Shown here one piece after another: positions 12,590-23,924 of a stretch of DNA of 64,000 bases. The notes under the pieces were generated by a model. It was not told the origin of the DNA. It searched no databases and was given only the letters and a program-made list of their open reading frames with translations. The position numbers and the translations under genes are program-made. The DNA is from Salticus scenicus (taxonomy: Eukaryota; Arthropoda; Arachnida; Araneae; Salticidae): NCBI GenBank assembly GCA_963930645.1, contig OZ005657.1:52432653-52496652 (forward strand), given 5' to 3'. Each line of letters opens with the position of its first letter. Within the stretch, counting starts at the first letter, position 1.

Positions 12590-12698
12590 TTTTGGTGCTA
12601 GATAAAATTTCGTAATTTTGAGCCGAATTTCATAGTATCATAGTTTACGGCCCAAATTCGTAGCAATTACGAATTATTCGTAGCAGTTGGCAGGTCTG
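12590..12698 (-). mobile_element. hAT-like terminus with TACG subterminal repeats
   Basis: Read on the minus strand from 12698: CAGACCTGCCAACTGCTACG, then AATAATTCGTAATTGC and TACGAATTTGGGCCGTA. The architecture (CAG-x-x-x-TGCCA followed by repeated CTACG) parallels the ends of the 29828-31572 hAT element. The partner end was not located. Confidence 0.5.
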
Positions 12699-13017
12699 TA
12701 ATTTATATGTAACAAACATTTTACAATTATGAAGATTCTTTTTTTTCCTCTGGTAAAACTATTAGTAAGTACAGTTAATTTTATGTGTAAATTTGTAAAT
12801 AAAGTAAAAAATTAAATAATAAAGCCAGAGCTCTAGCAACAATGTTTGGGGGGACTGGTGATGTGACACTGCTTACACCACACTTACTTCTTTTCTGAAT
12901 GAATCATTATTTGAATTTCTTAATAAGTACGTCAAAACATAAATGTTTTAGATTTCTAAAGTAGCTGATTTATTCTCTGCAACTTTTATATTAGTTTGTT
13001 TATGGAGAAAGAAATAG

Positions 13018-13180
13018 CCCGTTACCGTTCATTGGTTTCACTGTGAAACCATAAATTTCTGGAAAATAAAAAAATGCTATTTTTTTTTTCATTTGTATAT
13101 ATTTGATCAGTGATGCATCTAAAAGCCATTTCTTAAATTAATGAATTTTCAAAAGGAAATATGTAGTGAACTTTAAAGGG
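13018..13180. mobile_element. Candidate piggyBac-like MITE
   Basis: The left part is CCCGTTACCGTTCATTGG. The right end reads GTGAACTTTAAAGGG followed by TTAA (13181-13184), whose complement CCCTTTAAAGTTCAC resembles the left end and the 11668 copy. The left TTAA is missing, so the family call is tentative. Confidence 0.4.
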
Positions 13181-13303
13181 TTAATGACCACACCACCACT
13201 TGATTTTTTTTTTTTTTTTTTTTTTTTTTTCCTTATATGTGATTAATTACACCGATAAGAAGTTCTGTATACATAAGAGCAGTAGTAATAAGGATGCATA
13301 TAT

Positions 13304-13491
13304 CAGTGGCGAATCCAGAACTTGACTTTTTTTTTTTTTTTGGGGGGGGGGGGGGCTAAGATTTTTCAAAGTGTTATTCTAGACCAATAAAAAATTTACA
13401 ATTGCAATATTCAATTGTGAATGTCAGTGTTTTGAGGGGGGGGGGGGGCTTCAGCCCCCTAGCCCCCCCCCCCTTCTTAAATCCGTCACTG
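13304..13491. mobile_element. 188-bp hAT-type MITE, intact TSD
   Basis: Same family as 7860-7987 (CAGTGGCGAATCCAGAACTT ... ATCCGTCACTG), with an exact 8-bp duplication GCATATAT at 13296-13303 and 13492-13499. The interior is expanded by T, G and C homopolymers and a CTTCAGCCCCCTAGCCCC stretch. Confidence 0.9.
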
Positions 13492-13845
13492 GCATATATA
13501 AATTCCAATGAAATCTCCGATATAGTAAAATATGAAACAGACTATGAAGTATATATTATTCAAATCTGTTTGTAATTAGGCTCTCCATTTAATACATTTC
13601 TAAAATGTATGAACTCAATTTATGGGTATTATAAATTTGTTGTATTTTTATATAAATAAAAATGACTCCTCCCCTTCCCCTGGGGGGATATGGGTATCGG
13701 GTTCTAACCTGGGTCGGAATACCTTCAGGCTGATCATTCCACTTAGGCCAGGTGTGAACAATGGGCTTTAAATATTACAGCAACATCAAAAATATTTTAT
13801 AAACATATTTGGGTATTACTTTGTAGATTCATTGGTAAGTTAAAT

Positions 13846-14660
13846 CTTTTTTTTTAGCCGAATAAAGGTTAAAAATGGAAAAGGGGGAAAATAAATTAGA
13901 AATATCAGACCTATCGTTACAAATTCGATATCAAATGAAAGGGATGATTTTTCTGAATCCAGGGGAGCAAAAAGTTTTTCAACACAACAATTAGATTTTT
14001 TAAAAATAACTAATGTATGAAATTTAAGTGGCAACAACTTTTGTGTAACACATAAAATAAATTAGAAATATCAGTCCTATCGTTACAAATTTGGTACCAA
14101 ATGAAAGGGGCAATTTTTCTGAATCCAGGGGAGCAAACAGTTTTTCAACACGACAATTAGATTTTTTTTTAAATTAACTAAAGTATGAAATTTAGGTGGC
14201 AACAAAAAAGTTAACATTTTTATTGGGAATTTCTAACACATGTGTCCAATAGACAATGTAAGATTATTATTATAATTTTTTTTTTTTTAGCTTACTTCCT
14301 CTGTCATAAAACTGCCAAATCCGGGTTAAAAACAGAAAAAGGGGAAAATAAATTAGAAATATCAGTTACGAATTCGGTATCAAATGAAAGGGGCGATTTT
14401 TCTGAATCCAGGGATAGAAACAGTCTTTCGCCACGAAAATTAGATTTTTTTCAATTAACTAAAGTATGAAATTTAGGTGGCAACACTTTTTTTTAAAATT
14501 CAGTTCAGTCATTTTAAAAAGTATGTGGCTCATTACAAATTCGGTATCAAATGAAAAGGGTGATTTTTCTGAATCCAGGGATGCAAAAAGTTCTTCGTCA
14601 TGACAATTAGTTTTTTTTAAATTAACTGAAGTATGAAATTTAGGTGACAACACTTCATTT
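13846..14660 (+). repeat. Four-unit degenerate tandem array
   Basis: Units start near 13892, 14061, 14349 and 14533. Each carries ATTCGGTATCAAATGAAAGG, TTTTTCTGAATCCAGGG, CAATTAGATTTTTT, AACTAAAGTATGAAATTTAG and GTGGCAACA. A reverse-orientation unit occurs at 60773-60910 just after a Helitron-like 5' end, so I infer the array derives from Helitron-associated sequence. The short frames at 13840, 14242 and 14459 are products of this repeat, which explains why they resemble one another. Confidence 0.75.
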
Positions 14661-15143
14661 TAATCTTTTCATGCCTTTTAGTGCAAATCAAGCTAATAGA
14701 AAGTCTTTAATTTCAATTTTACTTTATTCAGAAAATTAAATGAAAAATTTTAATATTCAAAACATAAAAACATTTTTAAAAAATTAATTTATCAATCAAT
14801 AGAGAAAATAATATGCAGAATATATTGTAAAATAAATTATAATAATGTAAAATCAAGGGAAAAAAAAAAAAATCTTTACCACAAAAAATGTAAAATATAA
14901 TTTATATAGCTTATTTTACTATGAATTTAAAAAATTTCTATTAAAAAGGGAAAAAGAAAAGAACAAAATGCTGTGTCCATTTTATATTTTTAATAGATAT
15001 AATATCCACACATTATTTTAAATTTCTTTCTCTAACATTATTATTGTTCAATTAACTTCTCTCAAATAGCAATACCTACTCAGAGGCACATACAAAAATG
15101 ACAAAAACACAGTTAAGTTATCTTTTGATCTAAACATTCAAGA

Positions 15144-15398
15144 TTGTTCAATTTTCTTCCATGGTCTAAACAGAAAGAAACAAAAGTGAAAGGAATTCTG
15201 GGTAATTCAAGAGTTATACCCTACTTAATTGCTGGGTTGATTTCAGGAGAAAGATTACCCGTGTCTTTATGGGAAAAAAAGTATATGAACAGCCTAGCGG
15301 ATGTTGATGTGGGTATGACTGGGGTAATAATTGCTTATGTAAACGGTACTTATGAAAAACAACTTGAGATGCACATCCAGCAATGCCTGGCCCTGTAG
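15144..15398 (+). CDS. Unidentified open stretch, possible exon or gene remnant
   Basis: An 84-codon open frame with mixed amino-acid composition and no homopolymer: hydrophobic IPYLIAGLIS at about residues 26-35, then LPVSLWEKKY and VGMTGVIIAYVNGTYEKQL. It is less AT-rich than its surroundings and does not match any transposon protein I recognise. A possible acceptor, TTCTTCCATGGTCTAAACAG, would start coding at about 15175; the frame ends at a TAG without an obvious donor. It could be a terminal exon, an isolated pseudo-exon or chance. Transposon ends lie within 100 bases downstream. No function is proposed. Confidence 0.3.
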   Translation: MFNFLPWSKQKETKVKGILGNSRVIPYLIAGLISGERLPVSLWEKKYMNSLADVDVGMTGVIIAYVNGTYEKQLEMHIQQCLAL

Positions 15399-15438
15399 AC
15401 AAATTATTTTTATATATTCTGCAAGAAGCATGCTTTTA

Positions 15439-15471
<33 letters not shown>

Positions 15472-15816
15472 CAGCGGCAAGGCATCTGGTCATCGATAGA
15501 TTCGTCGATGACCACAAAAAAAAATTAAATAACATAAGTCAATTTAAATCTATATAATACATTTTAAAATAATAATAATTTTTTTTTTTTTTTTTTTTTT
15601 TTTTAGTTTTTCTAATCTCCTGCGCACGATATAGTTATCTGGTGCTGTCATCTATCGGTTCTACAAAGAACCATCCAAAAACATTTCGAGTCCCCGTTTC
15701 TTGGAGTGAATCTGTTTTACGTCTGCGCAAACATTTTTCATCTGCAACGTATCAAATAGTTTAAAAATTGGATGCTAGTCACCTATTTTTAGCGATTCTA
15801 GTGTCAGGAAAATGAG

Positions 15817-15960
15817 CAATGTTGCGAACTGTAGGGATTTATCCCTACATACAACGACTTACAGAAGTTTCCTTCAGTATGTAGGGACAGATTTTTACTT
15901 TGTAGGGGCTTTTTGGGGTCTTATGTAAGTCTTCTATCAAGGATTTTCCATTATTTTATT
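15817..15960 (+). mobile_element. hAT-like terminal fragment, relative of 9340-9507
   Basis: CAATGTTGCGAACTGTAGGG, GATTTATCCCTACATA, CTTCAGTATGTAGGGACAG and GGATTTTCCATT follow the same order as the 9340-9507 fragment read on its minus strand. Confidence 0.5.
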
Positions 15961-16607
15961 TTATGTGTGACTTTTCATTTAAGTAAGGACTTATCCTTAA
16001 TGTAAAGATATTTTGTGCTCTATGTACGGACAATAGGGAATATTTAGTTTCAAAATGATTTTATGAAATTTCATTTAATAATTTAGGATATTTCAGTAGG
16101 TTAAATTATGGCTTTAATAAAGAATTTTAAATTTGAGAATCTGAGTTTTTTTTTTTTTTTTTTTTGATGAAGTCGAACACAAAAAAGTTATTTTGTACCA
16201 GAGTTAATGGAAATCCTTTTATTTATTGTTAGAATAACTTTATTTCTTTTCCATAAAATATAAACAAAATAATAACAATTATAATCGTTTTATTATTTAT
16301 TTATTTTTGTTCAATTAAATGTTTGAAATGAAAAAACATTCATAAAATTATTGTATTTAATGCACCTTAAGTCCAAATTGAACCAGCAGATCTTTACTAA
16401 AATATCGAATTATTAAAATATTACTTCGTGATCATGTACTTCGTTAGAAAAAAAAAACCAACAATAAAATATTTTTTATTCAATATTAGAAGACAATGTG
16501 AAAAATATCTTCTTAATCTTTTAAATGATTTTTTTTTTTTTCTTTTTTAATGTTCCAACGAAAACGTATGTGTAATTTAATCATCTATTTTACCATGTGT
16601 TTATTAA

Positions 16608-17530
16608 CTTCTATTCTTGTTTGTTTGTTTGTATGGTACAAATCTTGCAATCGAATTTTAACTAACTTCCCTACTAGCTAGACATTTGAAACTTTCACAG
16701 TAACTGCTCAGAACCCGGTGACAACACAATACTTTGAAGTCTGATTTTCGAATTTTTGATTAGTTTTTTAATAATTAAAATATGAAAATAATAACATCCT
16801 AATAGCGTTAAAATAGCCATTAAAATATTAGCTATAATTTAATTGTTGCTAAAAAAAATTACTAGTTCATTTTCTTTCGACATAAAAATAAATACATTTA
16901 ATTAAACGTGAACGTTAAAAAATTTAAAAAAATTAAATTATGCATCTCACAAAAATTGACGTCATTATCACTTTAAAAAATTTATGCACATTGATAAGAG
17001 CTCTATGATTCAGCAGCAAATTTAAAACATGGTATATAAAAAGTTTTTTTTATCTTATAATTTTTTATTTTATTAACTTTGATTCTCGTTTGCTTGTCCA
17101 GTACAAATCTTGCAATCGAACTTTAACTTCCCTACTAGCTAGACATTTGAAACTTTCACAGTAGCTGCTCAGAACCCGGTGACAACACAATACTTCAAAG
17201 TCCGATTTTCGAATTTTTGATTAGTTTTCTTATAATTAATTAAAATATGAAAATAATAACATCCTAATAGCATTAAAATAGCCATTAAAATATTAGCTAT
17301 AATTTAATTATTGCTAAAAAAAAATTACGAGTTCATTTTCTTTTGACATAAAGATAAATTCATTTAATTAAACGTGAACGTTAAAAAATTAAAAAATGTT
17401 AAATTATGCATCTCACAAAAATTGACGTCATTATCACTTTAAAAAAAATATGCACATTGATAAGAGATCTATGATACATCAGAAAATTTAAAACATGGTA
17501 TATAAAAAGTTTTTTTTTTTTTAATCTTAT
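16608..17530 (+). repeat. Direct tandem duplication, ~475 bp, two copies
   Basis: Copy 1 at about 16608-17058 and copy 2 at about 17083-17530 are very similar: GGTACAAATCTTGCAATCGA, CTTCCCTACTAGCTAGACAT, GCTCAGAACCCGGTGACAAC, GCATCTCACAAAAATTGACG, AACATGGTATATAAAAAG. A third, partial copy is at 60528-60713, cut by a Helitron-like end. The opening TTTGTTTG-GGTACAAATCTTGC recalls the 5' parts of arthropod Helitrons (inference). Confidence 0.8.
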
Positions 17531-18583
17531 AATTATTTAACCCTTAACAACAAAATAAATTTTTCTCTAGTTATATTGTGAAAAAATGCTTCTTTATTTT
17601 TTCCTCTCTGTTGCTCCAAGAATGAAAACAAATTCTCTTACTGCAAGATTTATTTTTAATTTATTTATTTCTTTTCATAACAAAGTAGTAAAGATCATGT
17701 TACCCCCCCCCCCCCCAAGTACTTTCATGCTGAAAACATGATATTTCTCCCAATTTACATGCATTCATATATTTAATTATAATGTCATTAACAAATTTTC
17801 TGTGATTTTAGACAGTTTGACAGTCATGGAGAATGATTATTTTATTCAATCTGCAGATAAATCGTCATCATAAAAAGTATGCGTCACTGATAAATGAAGA
17901 ACACATTTTTCCATATTATGGGATTCAGTTTTAATCACAACTGGTAAAATATAAAAATACTCAAAAAGATCATTCATAAACTATTACTTTTACCCATATT
18001 ACAAGACAGTGCTATAATAAAAGTGATAATAAGCCAGGGAAAATGGTTAAACTAATATAATAAGACAAAGTAAAATTATGTATTGCTCACGAATTTTGAA
18101 ATTATACCATAATTAATTAAATTGACCATTATTTTTCAATTATTACACACATTAATTTAAATTATAGCATGTTACTGGATATAGCAAATGTGAGAGTAAG
18201 TCTGAGAATGATTACATAAATGTTATTTGAAAAACAATGTTAAATCCTGCAGCTCTTGTAAACTATGAAGTACTTTCCCATATTATGAGATATAGTTATA
18301 GCAAAAGTGAGACTAAGAATAACTGAGTGTATGTAATTGATTGAATATAATCAATAAAAATAATGTTTTTAAGATTTAAGTTTAAAAAATAAATAAGTAA
18401 ATATTGCTAAATTAATGTTTTTTTTTTTTTTTTTTTTTTTTTTAATTATTATTATTTACAAATTTCTTACAAAATGTGTCATATAATAAAGAAAATGTAG
18501 GAATGATTTAGATTTTGTGCGTATTAAGGGGGGGGGGGTGAGAAATAGCAATGACCTCGACGAAATCTCACGCCTCGCCACTA

Positions 18584-19812
18584 ATATATTTCATTTTCTT
18601 TAGTAGTCTAAAGGGGGAAAAATAGAATTAAGCTCGTAATAGAAGTTTTTAATGCTAAATCAACAACAACAAAAAAAAAATCCCTCTTAACCCTAGGCTC
18701 TCTTTAAACAAGAGCTTAACAGTGAAAAAGTTATTTTTTCACTATAATGCTTTATATTTCTACTACCAAAATATCCTAACCCCCCCCCCCTTTCCTTTTA
18801 AAAAAAAAAAAAAAAAAAAAAAGGAGAAAATAAAATATATAATTTTACCAGACAGGAACACAGTTTTATGTGAATGACCAAATAATAATGGAATAAACAT
18901 GAATTTTTATGGTGAAAAATTTACAAGCTGCAACTTCTTTTTGTAATATAGCTGGAGACAGAAAATTTCAAGCGCTTATAAAAAGCACACCTCTTCTCAA
19001 AAAATACTTTGGTTGTCATACAGTTATAGTCCCTAAAATTCAGAATCATTCCAATTCCAGATTTTAAAGTTTATAAAATAAAAGCAGGGGTAAAACTTCC
19101 TAACATGCAAAAACCCTGAAAACTGCTATTTGCAGGTAGATAAAGGAGATTTATTAATGATATACCATATGGCTATCTATATATAATAAGTGGTATTTTG
19201 AGAGTTTTAAATATAAGGTAAATTACACATTCAAAATCAGAAATTTCTACAAAAACAGAATAATTTATCATGAAATTCAGATACAGCAGAATCTTCCAAA
19301 AACCCTGAATTCAGGGGTAGCTCCTGAAAAGTTTCACTCCTGTAAAAAGGTTGAATATGAGTGAATAAATATTATTTACTTTTAAAATATCAGAATATCA
19401 ATAGAATATTTATAATTTACTTGAAAATTGATATTAAAGCATTATAAATCGAAATATTTTTGTTAAATCAAAACCATTTAAACATTTCTATTTGTCTTAA
19501 TTTTGGTTTAAATGTGGTAATTTCTTTACTCCTCTACTACAGACAGGCACTACTAATTCATAATCTGTAATAAAGTTCTAAGCTTTTTGTTGCTATACTT
19601 AATACTTCAATTAATTTTTTTTTTTAATCATTTCCTATTTTGTATCCTTAGAATTACACCCCTCCCCCTCCTTACCTTCTGTTTAGTCTTGCTAGTAATG
19701 ATATCCGATGAATTTCAAGGGAAAAAGTGGATAAAAAGACCATTTTTTACTTTTAGACAAGCTCATCTATTTTTTATTTTTCTTGCTAGAAAACATATCA
19801 AAAGGATTATAT

Positions 19813-19848
<36 letters not shown>

Positions 19849-20398
19849 TAAATGCATATTAATTAAAAAAGAAAATTTAAATAAGCAAACACATAATTCT
19901 AAATTTTTACTCACGTCTAGTATGTCACACTGTGATCATTAAATATTTTGTATATATTTACTTTCATTCTAAAACTTTCTTTTTTGAGATAAAAATCCTG
20001 TTTGTACAAATCAAAATATCTGAACTTCAAATGTGTCTAACTTCGAGAAGATACAACACAGACTTTTTTTTTAATGTCTGTAACACTACATTTTTATTTT
20101 ATTAAGTGTAAATTATTTTTCTTAAATTAAAAGTTTTGTATTATTTATACGTAAGTCATACTACGCACACGAAAATTTATTAAGATAAAGCTGCCTCATG
20201 TCTAATCTTTCAACATCAGATGAAATTAAACGATCTGCAATTTGAAAAAAAGATTGGTTTAGGCAAAATTGGCAAAAAAAGTAAAACAGAAATAATGGAT
20301 AAATAAATTATTAGCTTTAAATCTGTATTTTAATGTTGTTTTTATTTATTTTTTTTTTTATATAGAAATCTTAATGCACAAAAAAAAAAAAAAAAAAA

Positions 20399-20429
<31 letters not shown>

Positions 20430-20721
20430 AAACGAACTAGAAACTTCTACAGAGAAATATTACAGAAAATCTAATGAAAAATTGATTGGTGCTGCCATCT
20501 ATCGGAAGGTAAGAAGCTAAATCTAATATTTAACAAACATTAAGTGCAATTCATCTAATGAATTCCGTGATTTTGGAATTGCACGGATTTAAAAAAGTTC
20601 TAGTATCGAAGACCGCATGGTAGTTGCTTTTGAAAATATTTTTTACTTAGAATTAAAAAACTAAAATTTTTATCTCATATTTTTTTAAATTTTGAATCCC
20701 AAATTTTTAAAACTCAGTACA
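18584..20721. other. AT-rich, microsatellite-bearing region without recognised genes
   Basis: Contains C10 and A22 runs near 18781-18822, a TA/CA microsatellite near 19813-19848 and long A runs interrupted by TAAA near 20380-20430. The 19587-19862 frame ends in the TA/CA microsatellite and is not a convincing gene. Confidence 0.5.
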
Positions 20722-20790
20722 GACGAGTGCGACCTGGGATCGAACCCGGCATCTAAGTCGTGCTTTGAGCTCAGCTAACTAAATTTCAGA
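20722..20790 (-). mobile_element. tRNA-derived SINE head fragment
   Basis: The minus strand reads GAGCTCAAAGCACGACTTAG, ATGCCGGGTTCGATCCCAGG, TCGCACTCGTC. It has a good box B (GGTTCGATCCC) and matches the head of the SINEs at 22-24 kb; the body is lost. A separate hairpin TGTCCTATATGTC / GACATATAGGACA follows at 20801-20833. Confidence 0.55.
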
Positions 20791-20833
20791 GTTGTGGCCG
20801 TGTCCTATATGTCTGGCATTGACATATAGGACA

Positions 20834-21026
20834 TACAGATCGCAAACAATTTTCGACTGCGTAAGAAAGTTTTCTTTCTCTTCCTGCTATTCACTTTAAA
20901 TAAATAAATAAAATAAATAAATAATAATTCACAATTAAAAATAAAATATTTTGTGAATCCGGAAAAAAAAAAAAAATAAAAAATACAAAATTTAAAGAAA
21001 AGAAACTAAGTGCTTATGCCTCTTAA

Positions 21027-21069
<43 letters not shown>

Positions 21070-21117
21070 TTAAAACAAGATTCGCAAATTTCACCTTATA
21101 AAAACATAATAAATATT

Positions 21118-21153
<36 letters not shown>

Positions 21154-22102
21154 AAAATGAAAGTAAGGAGACACTATTAAAAAATAAATAAAATTAAATA
21201 AATAAATACATTTCAGGGATATTTTGCGCGCATTTCTATTAGTTTTAGCAATACTTTAATCATACTTAAGATAAATTACATTAAAATGAAAATTTCAAAG
21301 CATCCTTACCTAAGCCCACCCCCTCCAAAACCAGGAAAAAAAAAAGAAAGAAAATGAGATTAAACACTTTTTAGCAAAAAATTAAAAATAATAACGATCG
21401 GGCTTTTTCGAGTACCTAATACCTCACCCGACAAAAGTGGCCGAATTTCCTGTTGAAAAGATTCTCCTGACCTTGCAATTAGTTTTTTTTTTTTTTAGAT
21501 GGATTTAAGGGTTTGTCTCTGTAGCATCAGGGGTTATCAAACTATCGCGCACGAGCACGAGTGACGCGATCTCTTGGGGGGAAAATGGGAAACAAAATAA
21601 TTAAATTTAGTAATCGATTCTGTTATAGATTTTGAAACTGCTAAATTAAATGTACTCTAGCACATAATAAACCAAAGAACAAGAACTGACCTATTACAGA
21701 CAGATATTTGCACTGCACTTACCCCAGACATGAAGGAAGGAAGGAAGAAAGAAAGAAAGAAAAAAAACCTTTTTTTTTTTTGGCGAGCTGGATGAAATCG
21801 AAACTTACTATTCTGAAACCAAAAGAACCAACGTACGTAATTCGAAAAGGAAATCAGATGGATGCTGGCGCGTTTTTAACAACTATATTCGAAATATAAT
21901 TCTGTTCACTCCGCATAGTCACCAGTGAAGTGTTATTTATTCTAGAAAATAAATTATTTCATAATCAGAAGGCTAAACTTCTTTCATTACGGCCACTCGC
22001 ACAATTAACAACCCAGAATTATTTTTCTATTGCCAAAAGTAATTTACAAATACAATCTATAACCGAATACTATTGGATGGTTGGGTTTTTACGTCGCACT
22101 AG
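20834..22102. other. AT-rich region with microsatellites
   Basis: (TA)n near 21036-21065, T30 near 21120-21149 and GAAA repeats near 21735-21765. CAGGGGTTATCAAACTATCG at about 21528 resembles a hAT end but has no partner. No genes recognised. Confidence 0.45.
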
Positions 22103-22236
22103 TGCTGTGCAGATAGATGGGCAATTGGCGACGGTCTGGGACACACCCCTAGAGGTGGTCCGGAGACATGCCATCACAATTTTGATCCTCCACGGAAAGG
22201 ATGGCTCTTCCGCTTCGGTGACCCCCAGAGGTATAA
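22103..22236 (+). repeat. GC-richer dispersed repeat X, copy 1
   Basis: Shares GGGCAATTG(G/A)CGACGGT, GCCATCACAATTTT, GCTC(T/C)TCCGCTTC and CAGAGGTAT with 35396-35523. The 21930-22253 frame crosses it and yields RRHAITILIL, a peptide I recall (memory only) from many spider gene predictions. Because the second copy has a 2-base indel and a different reading frame, this is a repeat rather than a conserved protein. Confidence 0.7.
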
Positions 22237-22296
22237 TTTTTGAAATAATATGATGAAATACTACATATCCAATATAAATTTCCGGTCCAAAAAATG

Positions 22297-22505
22297 GTGT
22301 AATGTATGGTTCATTAAAGTCTATTGCCTGCTCTAGGAAGTTAGGCTTAAGTAGGATCCCTTCATGGAGGGTTTTCTTTTTAAAGGATACTAGTTTTCAA
22401 TCATTCGAGTTTCGGAGAAAACCACGAAAAATTCCAAACGCAGGGTTAGAACCTGACACCTCCCGCCTACCACTTTGAGAGCAGAACCTCTAAACCACTG
22501 ATAAG
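22297..22505 (-). mobile_element. tRNA-derived SINE, minus copy 1
   Basis: On the minus strand: a head with CTCAAAGTGGTAGGCGGGAG, a box-B-like GGTTCTAACC (22444-22453), body GGAATTTTTCGTGGTTTTCT, and the tail near CTAGAGCAGGCAATAGAC. Diverged. Confidence 0.7.
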
Positions 22506-22617
22506 GCCTGAAAACGGACCTCAGAAAATTGGACGATTTTAAGTTTTCTAAAGAAATTCGGAAGAGACCAATGCGTGTTTCGGTTACAAATCACAAAAAT
22601 ATGGCGGTGGTGGTGTG

Positions 22618-22872
22618 GTGTTTGGGTTAAGGCCAATTGTCTACTCTAGGAACCTGGATCTAATAGGGGATGCTTTCCTTGAGGGGATCTTTTTAAGGGG
22701 TAATAGCCCATATTCAAGCGAGTTTCGGGGAAAACCAAGGAAAACACCGAACGGCTAGGCCGACGGTGTTTTAAGCGGGTGAGTTTTTCGTGCCGAGCGC
22801 GACATAGGATCGAATCTGGCATTTCCCGTCTACCAGCTTTGAACCCAAAACCATTCTGCCACTGGTGGGACT
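22618..22872 (-). mobile_element. tRNA-derived SINE, minus copy 2
   Basis: Head complement CCACCAGTGGCAGAATGG (box-A-like), box B near 22807-22818 (complement of GGATCGAATCTGG), then CGTCGGCCTAGCCGTTCGG and the shared tail ending GGCCTTAACCC. Confidence 0.75.
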
Positions 22873-23083
22873 ACAAAAGTACAGTTTACTTCAACAGTAA
22901 AACATCTAAAACAACCACATACCGACTCTTAAAATAAGGCAAGAAATTTGCTGATATTTAGATATAAAATCACGCGTTTTGAAAATCAACTGAAAATTTA
23001 TAATCCTAGTAATAATAAATAAAACCGGATGTAAATGTGAGCGCATTTAAAAACCAATTAAAACCCTATAAGCACAGCGCCCG

Positions 23084-23115
<32 letters not shown>

Positions 23116-23710
23116 ATGCTTATAGTCGAAATAAAAGGTGGTGCGACTAAATTTTGAAATATACATTTTTACATATTTTATTTTATTTATTATATAGATT
23201 ATTATTTTTAGAAAATAAGATTAATAAATATCTGCAGTAAACAGCATTAAATTTTCATAACTGTACTCTGCATAGCATTAATTTTAGGAATCGTTAAGCA
23301 GATACGCTGAAAAACTGTTATACGCTTAATTTTAATAATGATGAAACTTCGGGGTTGCCATGAGATAAATCACATTCAAGGGATAACTTTGAAGCAGGAG
23401 GCGTCGTAGTGTCTGCCCTGTTGTTCAAAGACAAACTGGGTGGTATTGCGCAAGACCGAGCCACCGAGCGCATTTCTCAAAACTCCGATCTTTAAAACCC
23501 ATCGTATTGATTCCGATAAAGGGCAGATTAAAAACCAAAATTTCAGCACTACGAAGGTAGAAAAAAATAAATTAAAAATTTTTTGGTGGAATTTTAGGAA
23601 TAAAATACGTGAAGCCTCGAGTACATTATAAATATATTAAACTGACAGAAATGAAAAAAAAATTCAAACCTATCTGTGGAAAGATGAGGGAAGAGGTGAG
23701 GGCGGGGGGG

Positions 23711-23924
23711 ATTAAAGCCGATTAACTACACTGGGTCCTAGGCCTGACAGGAAGTGCCTTCCGTGGAGGTCTTTCTAAGGGGTCCTAGCCCGTAATTACG
23801 CAAGTTTCGGACGAAACCACGGAAAACTCCGAACGGCTAGGCCGACGAGCGCGACGTGGAATCGAAGCCGGCACCTCACGTCTACCAACTTTGAGCGCAG
23901 AACTGCTCGGCCGCTGGTGGGCCA
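23711..23924 (-). mobile_element. tRNA-derived SINE, best-preserved copy
   Basis: The minus strand begins GCCCACCAGCGGCCGAGCAG (box A region 23903-23917), then TTGGTAGACGTGAGGTGCCG and GGCTTCGATTCC (box B, 23858-23869). The tRNA-unrelated body is GGCCTAGCCGTTCGGAGTTT, TCCGTGGTTTCGTCC, AGAAAGACCTCCACGGAAGG, ending in AATCGGCTTTAATCC. RNA polymerase III promoter boxes in a leading tRNA-like part define the SINE class. It lies downstream of a G/C-rich stretch at 23340-23470 that I could not identify. Confidence 0.8.

Larger units (their letters stand above)
15472..18583. mobile_element. Candidate hAT-like element, weak TIR pair
   Basis: The left end is CAGCGGCAAGGCATC and the right end, complemented, TAGTGGCGAGGCGTGAG; both are followed by a GTC(A/G)TCGA-type block. 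The flanks ATATATAT (15464-15471) and ATATATTT (18584-18591) agree at 7 of 8 bases, but the site is low-complexity. Inside lie the duplicated block at 16608-17530 and a hAT-end fragment. A hairpin GGTCATCGA / TCGATGACC sits at 15488-15513. Confidence 0.35.

Noticed and set aside
11664..13184. Single 1.5-kb piggyBac element between TTAA sites
   Set aside because: The left TTAACCC is also the SINE tail, and a shorter related block at 13018-13180 explains the right end better.
13846..14660. CRISPR-like array
   Set aside because: Repeats are long and degenerate with no regular unique spacers, and the context is eukaryotic.
19587..19862. 91-codon frame with apparent hydrophobic segments
   Set aside because: It ends in a TA/CA microsatellite and starts in a T-rich tract, so the hydrophobicity follows from base composition.
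23840..23924. Possible tRNA gene on the minus strand
   Set aside because: Box A and B are present, but the acceptor stem does not close and the sequence runs into a SINE body shared by other copies.
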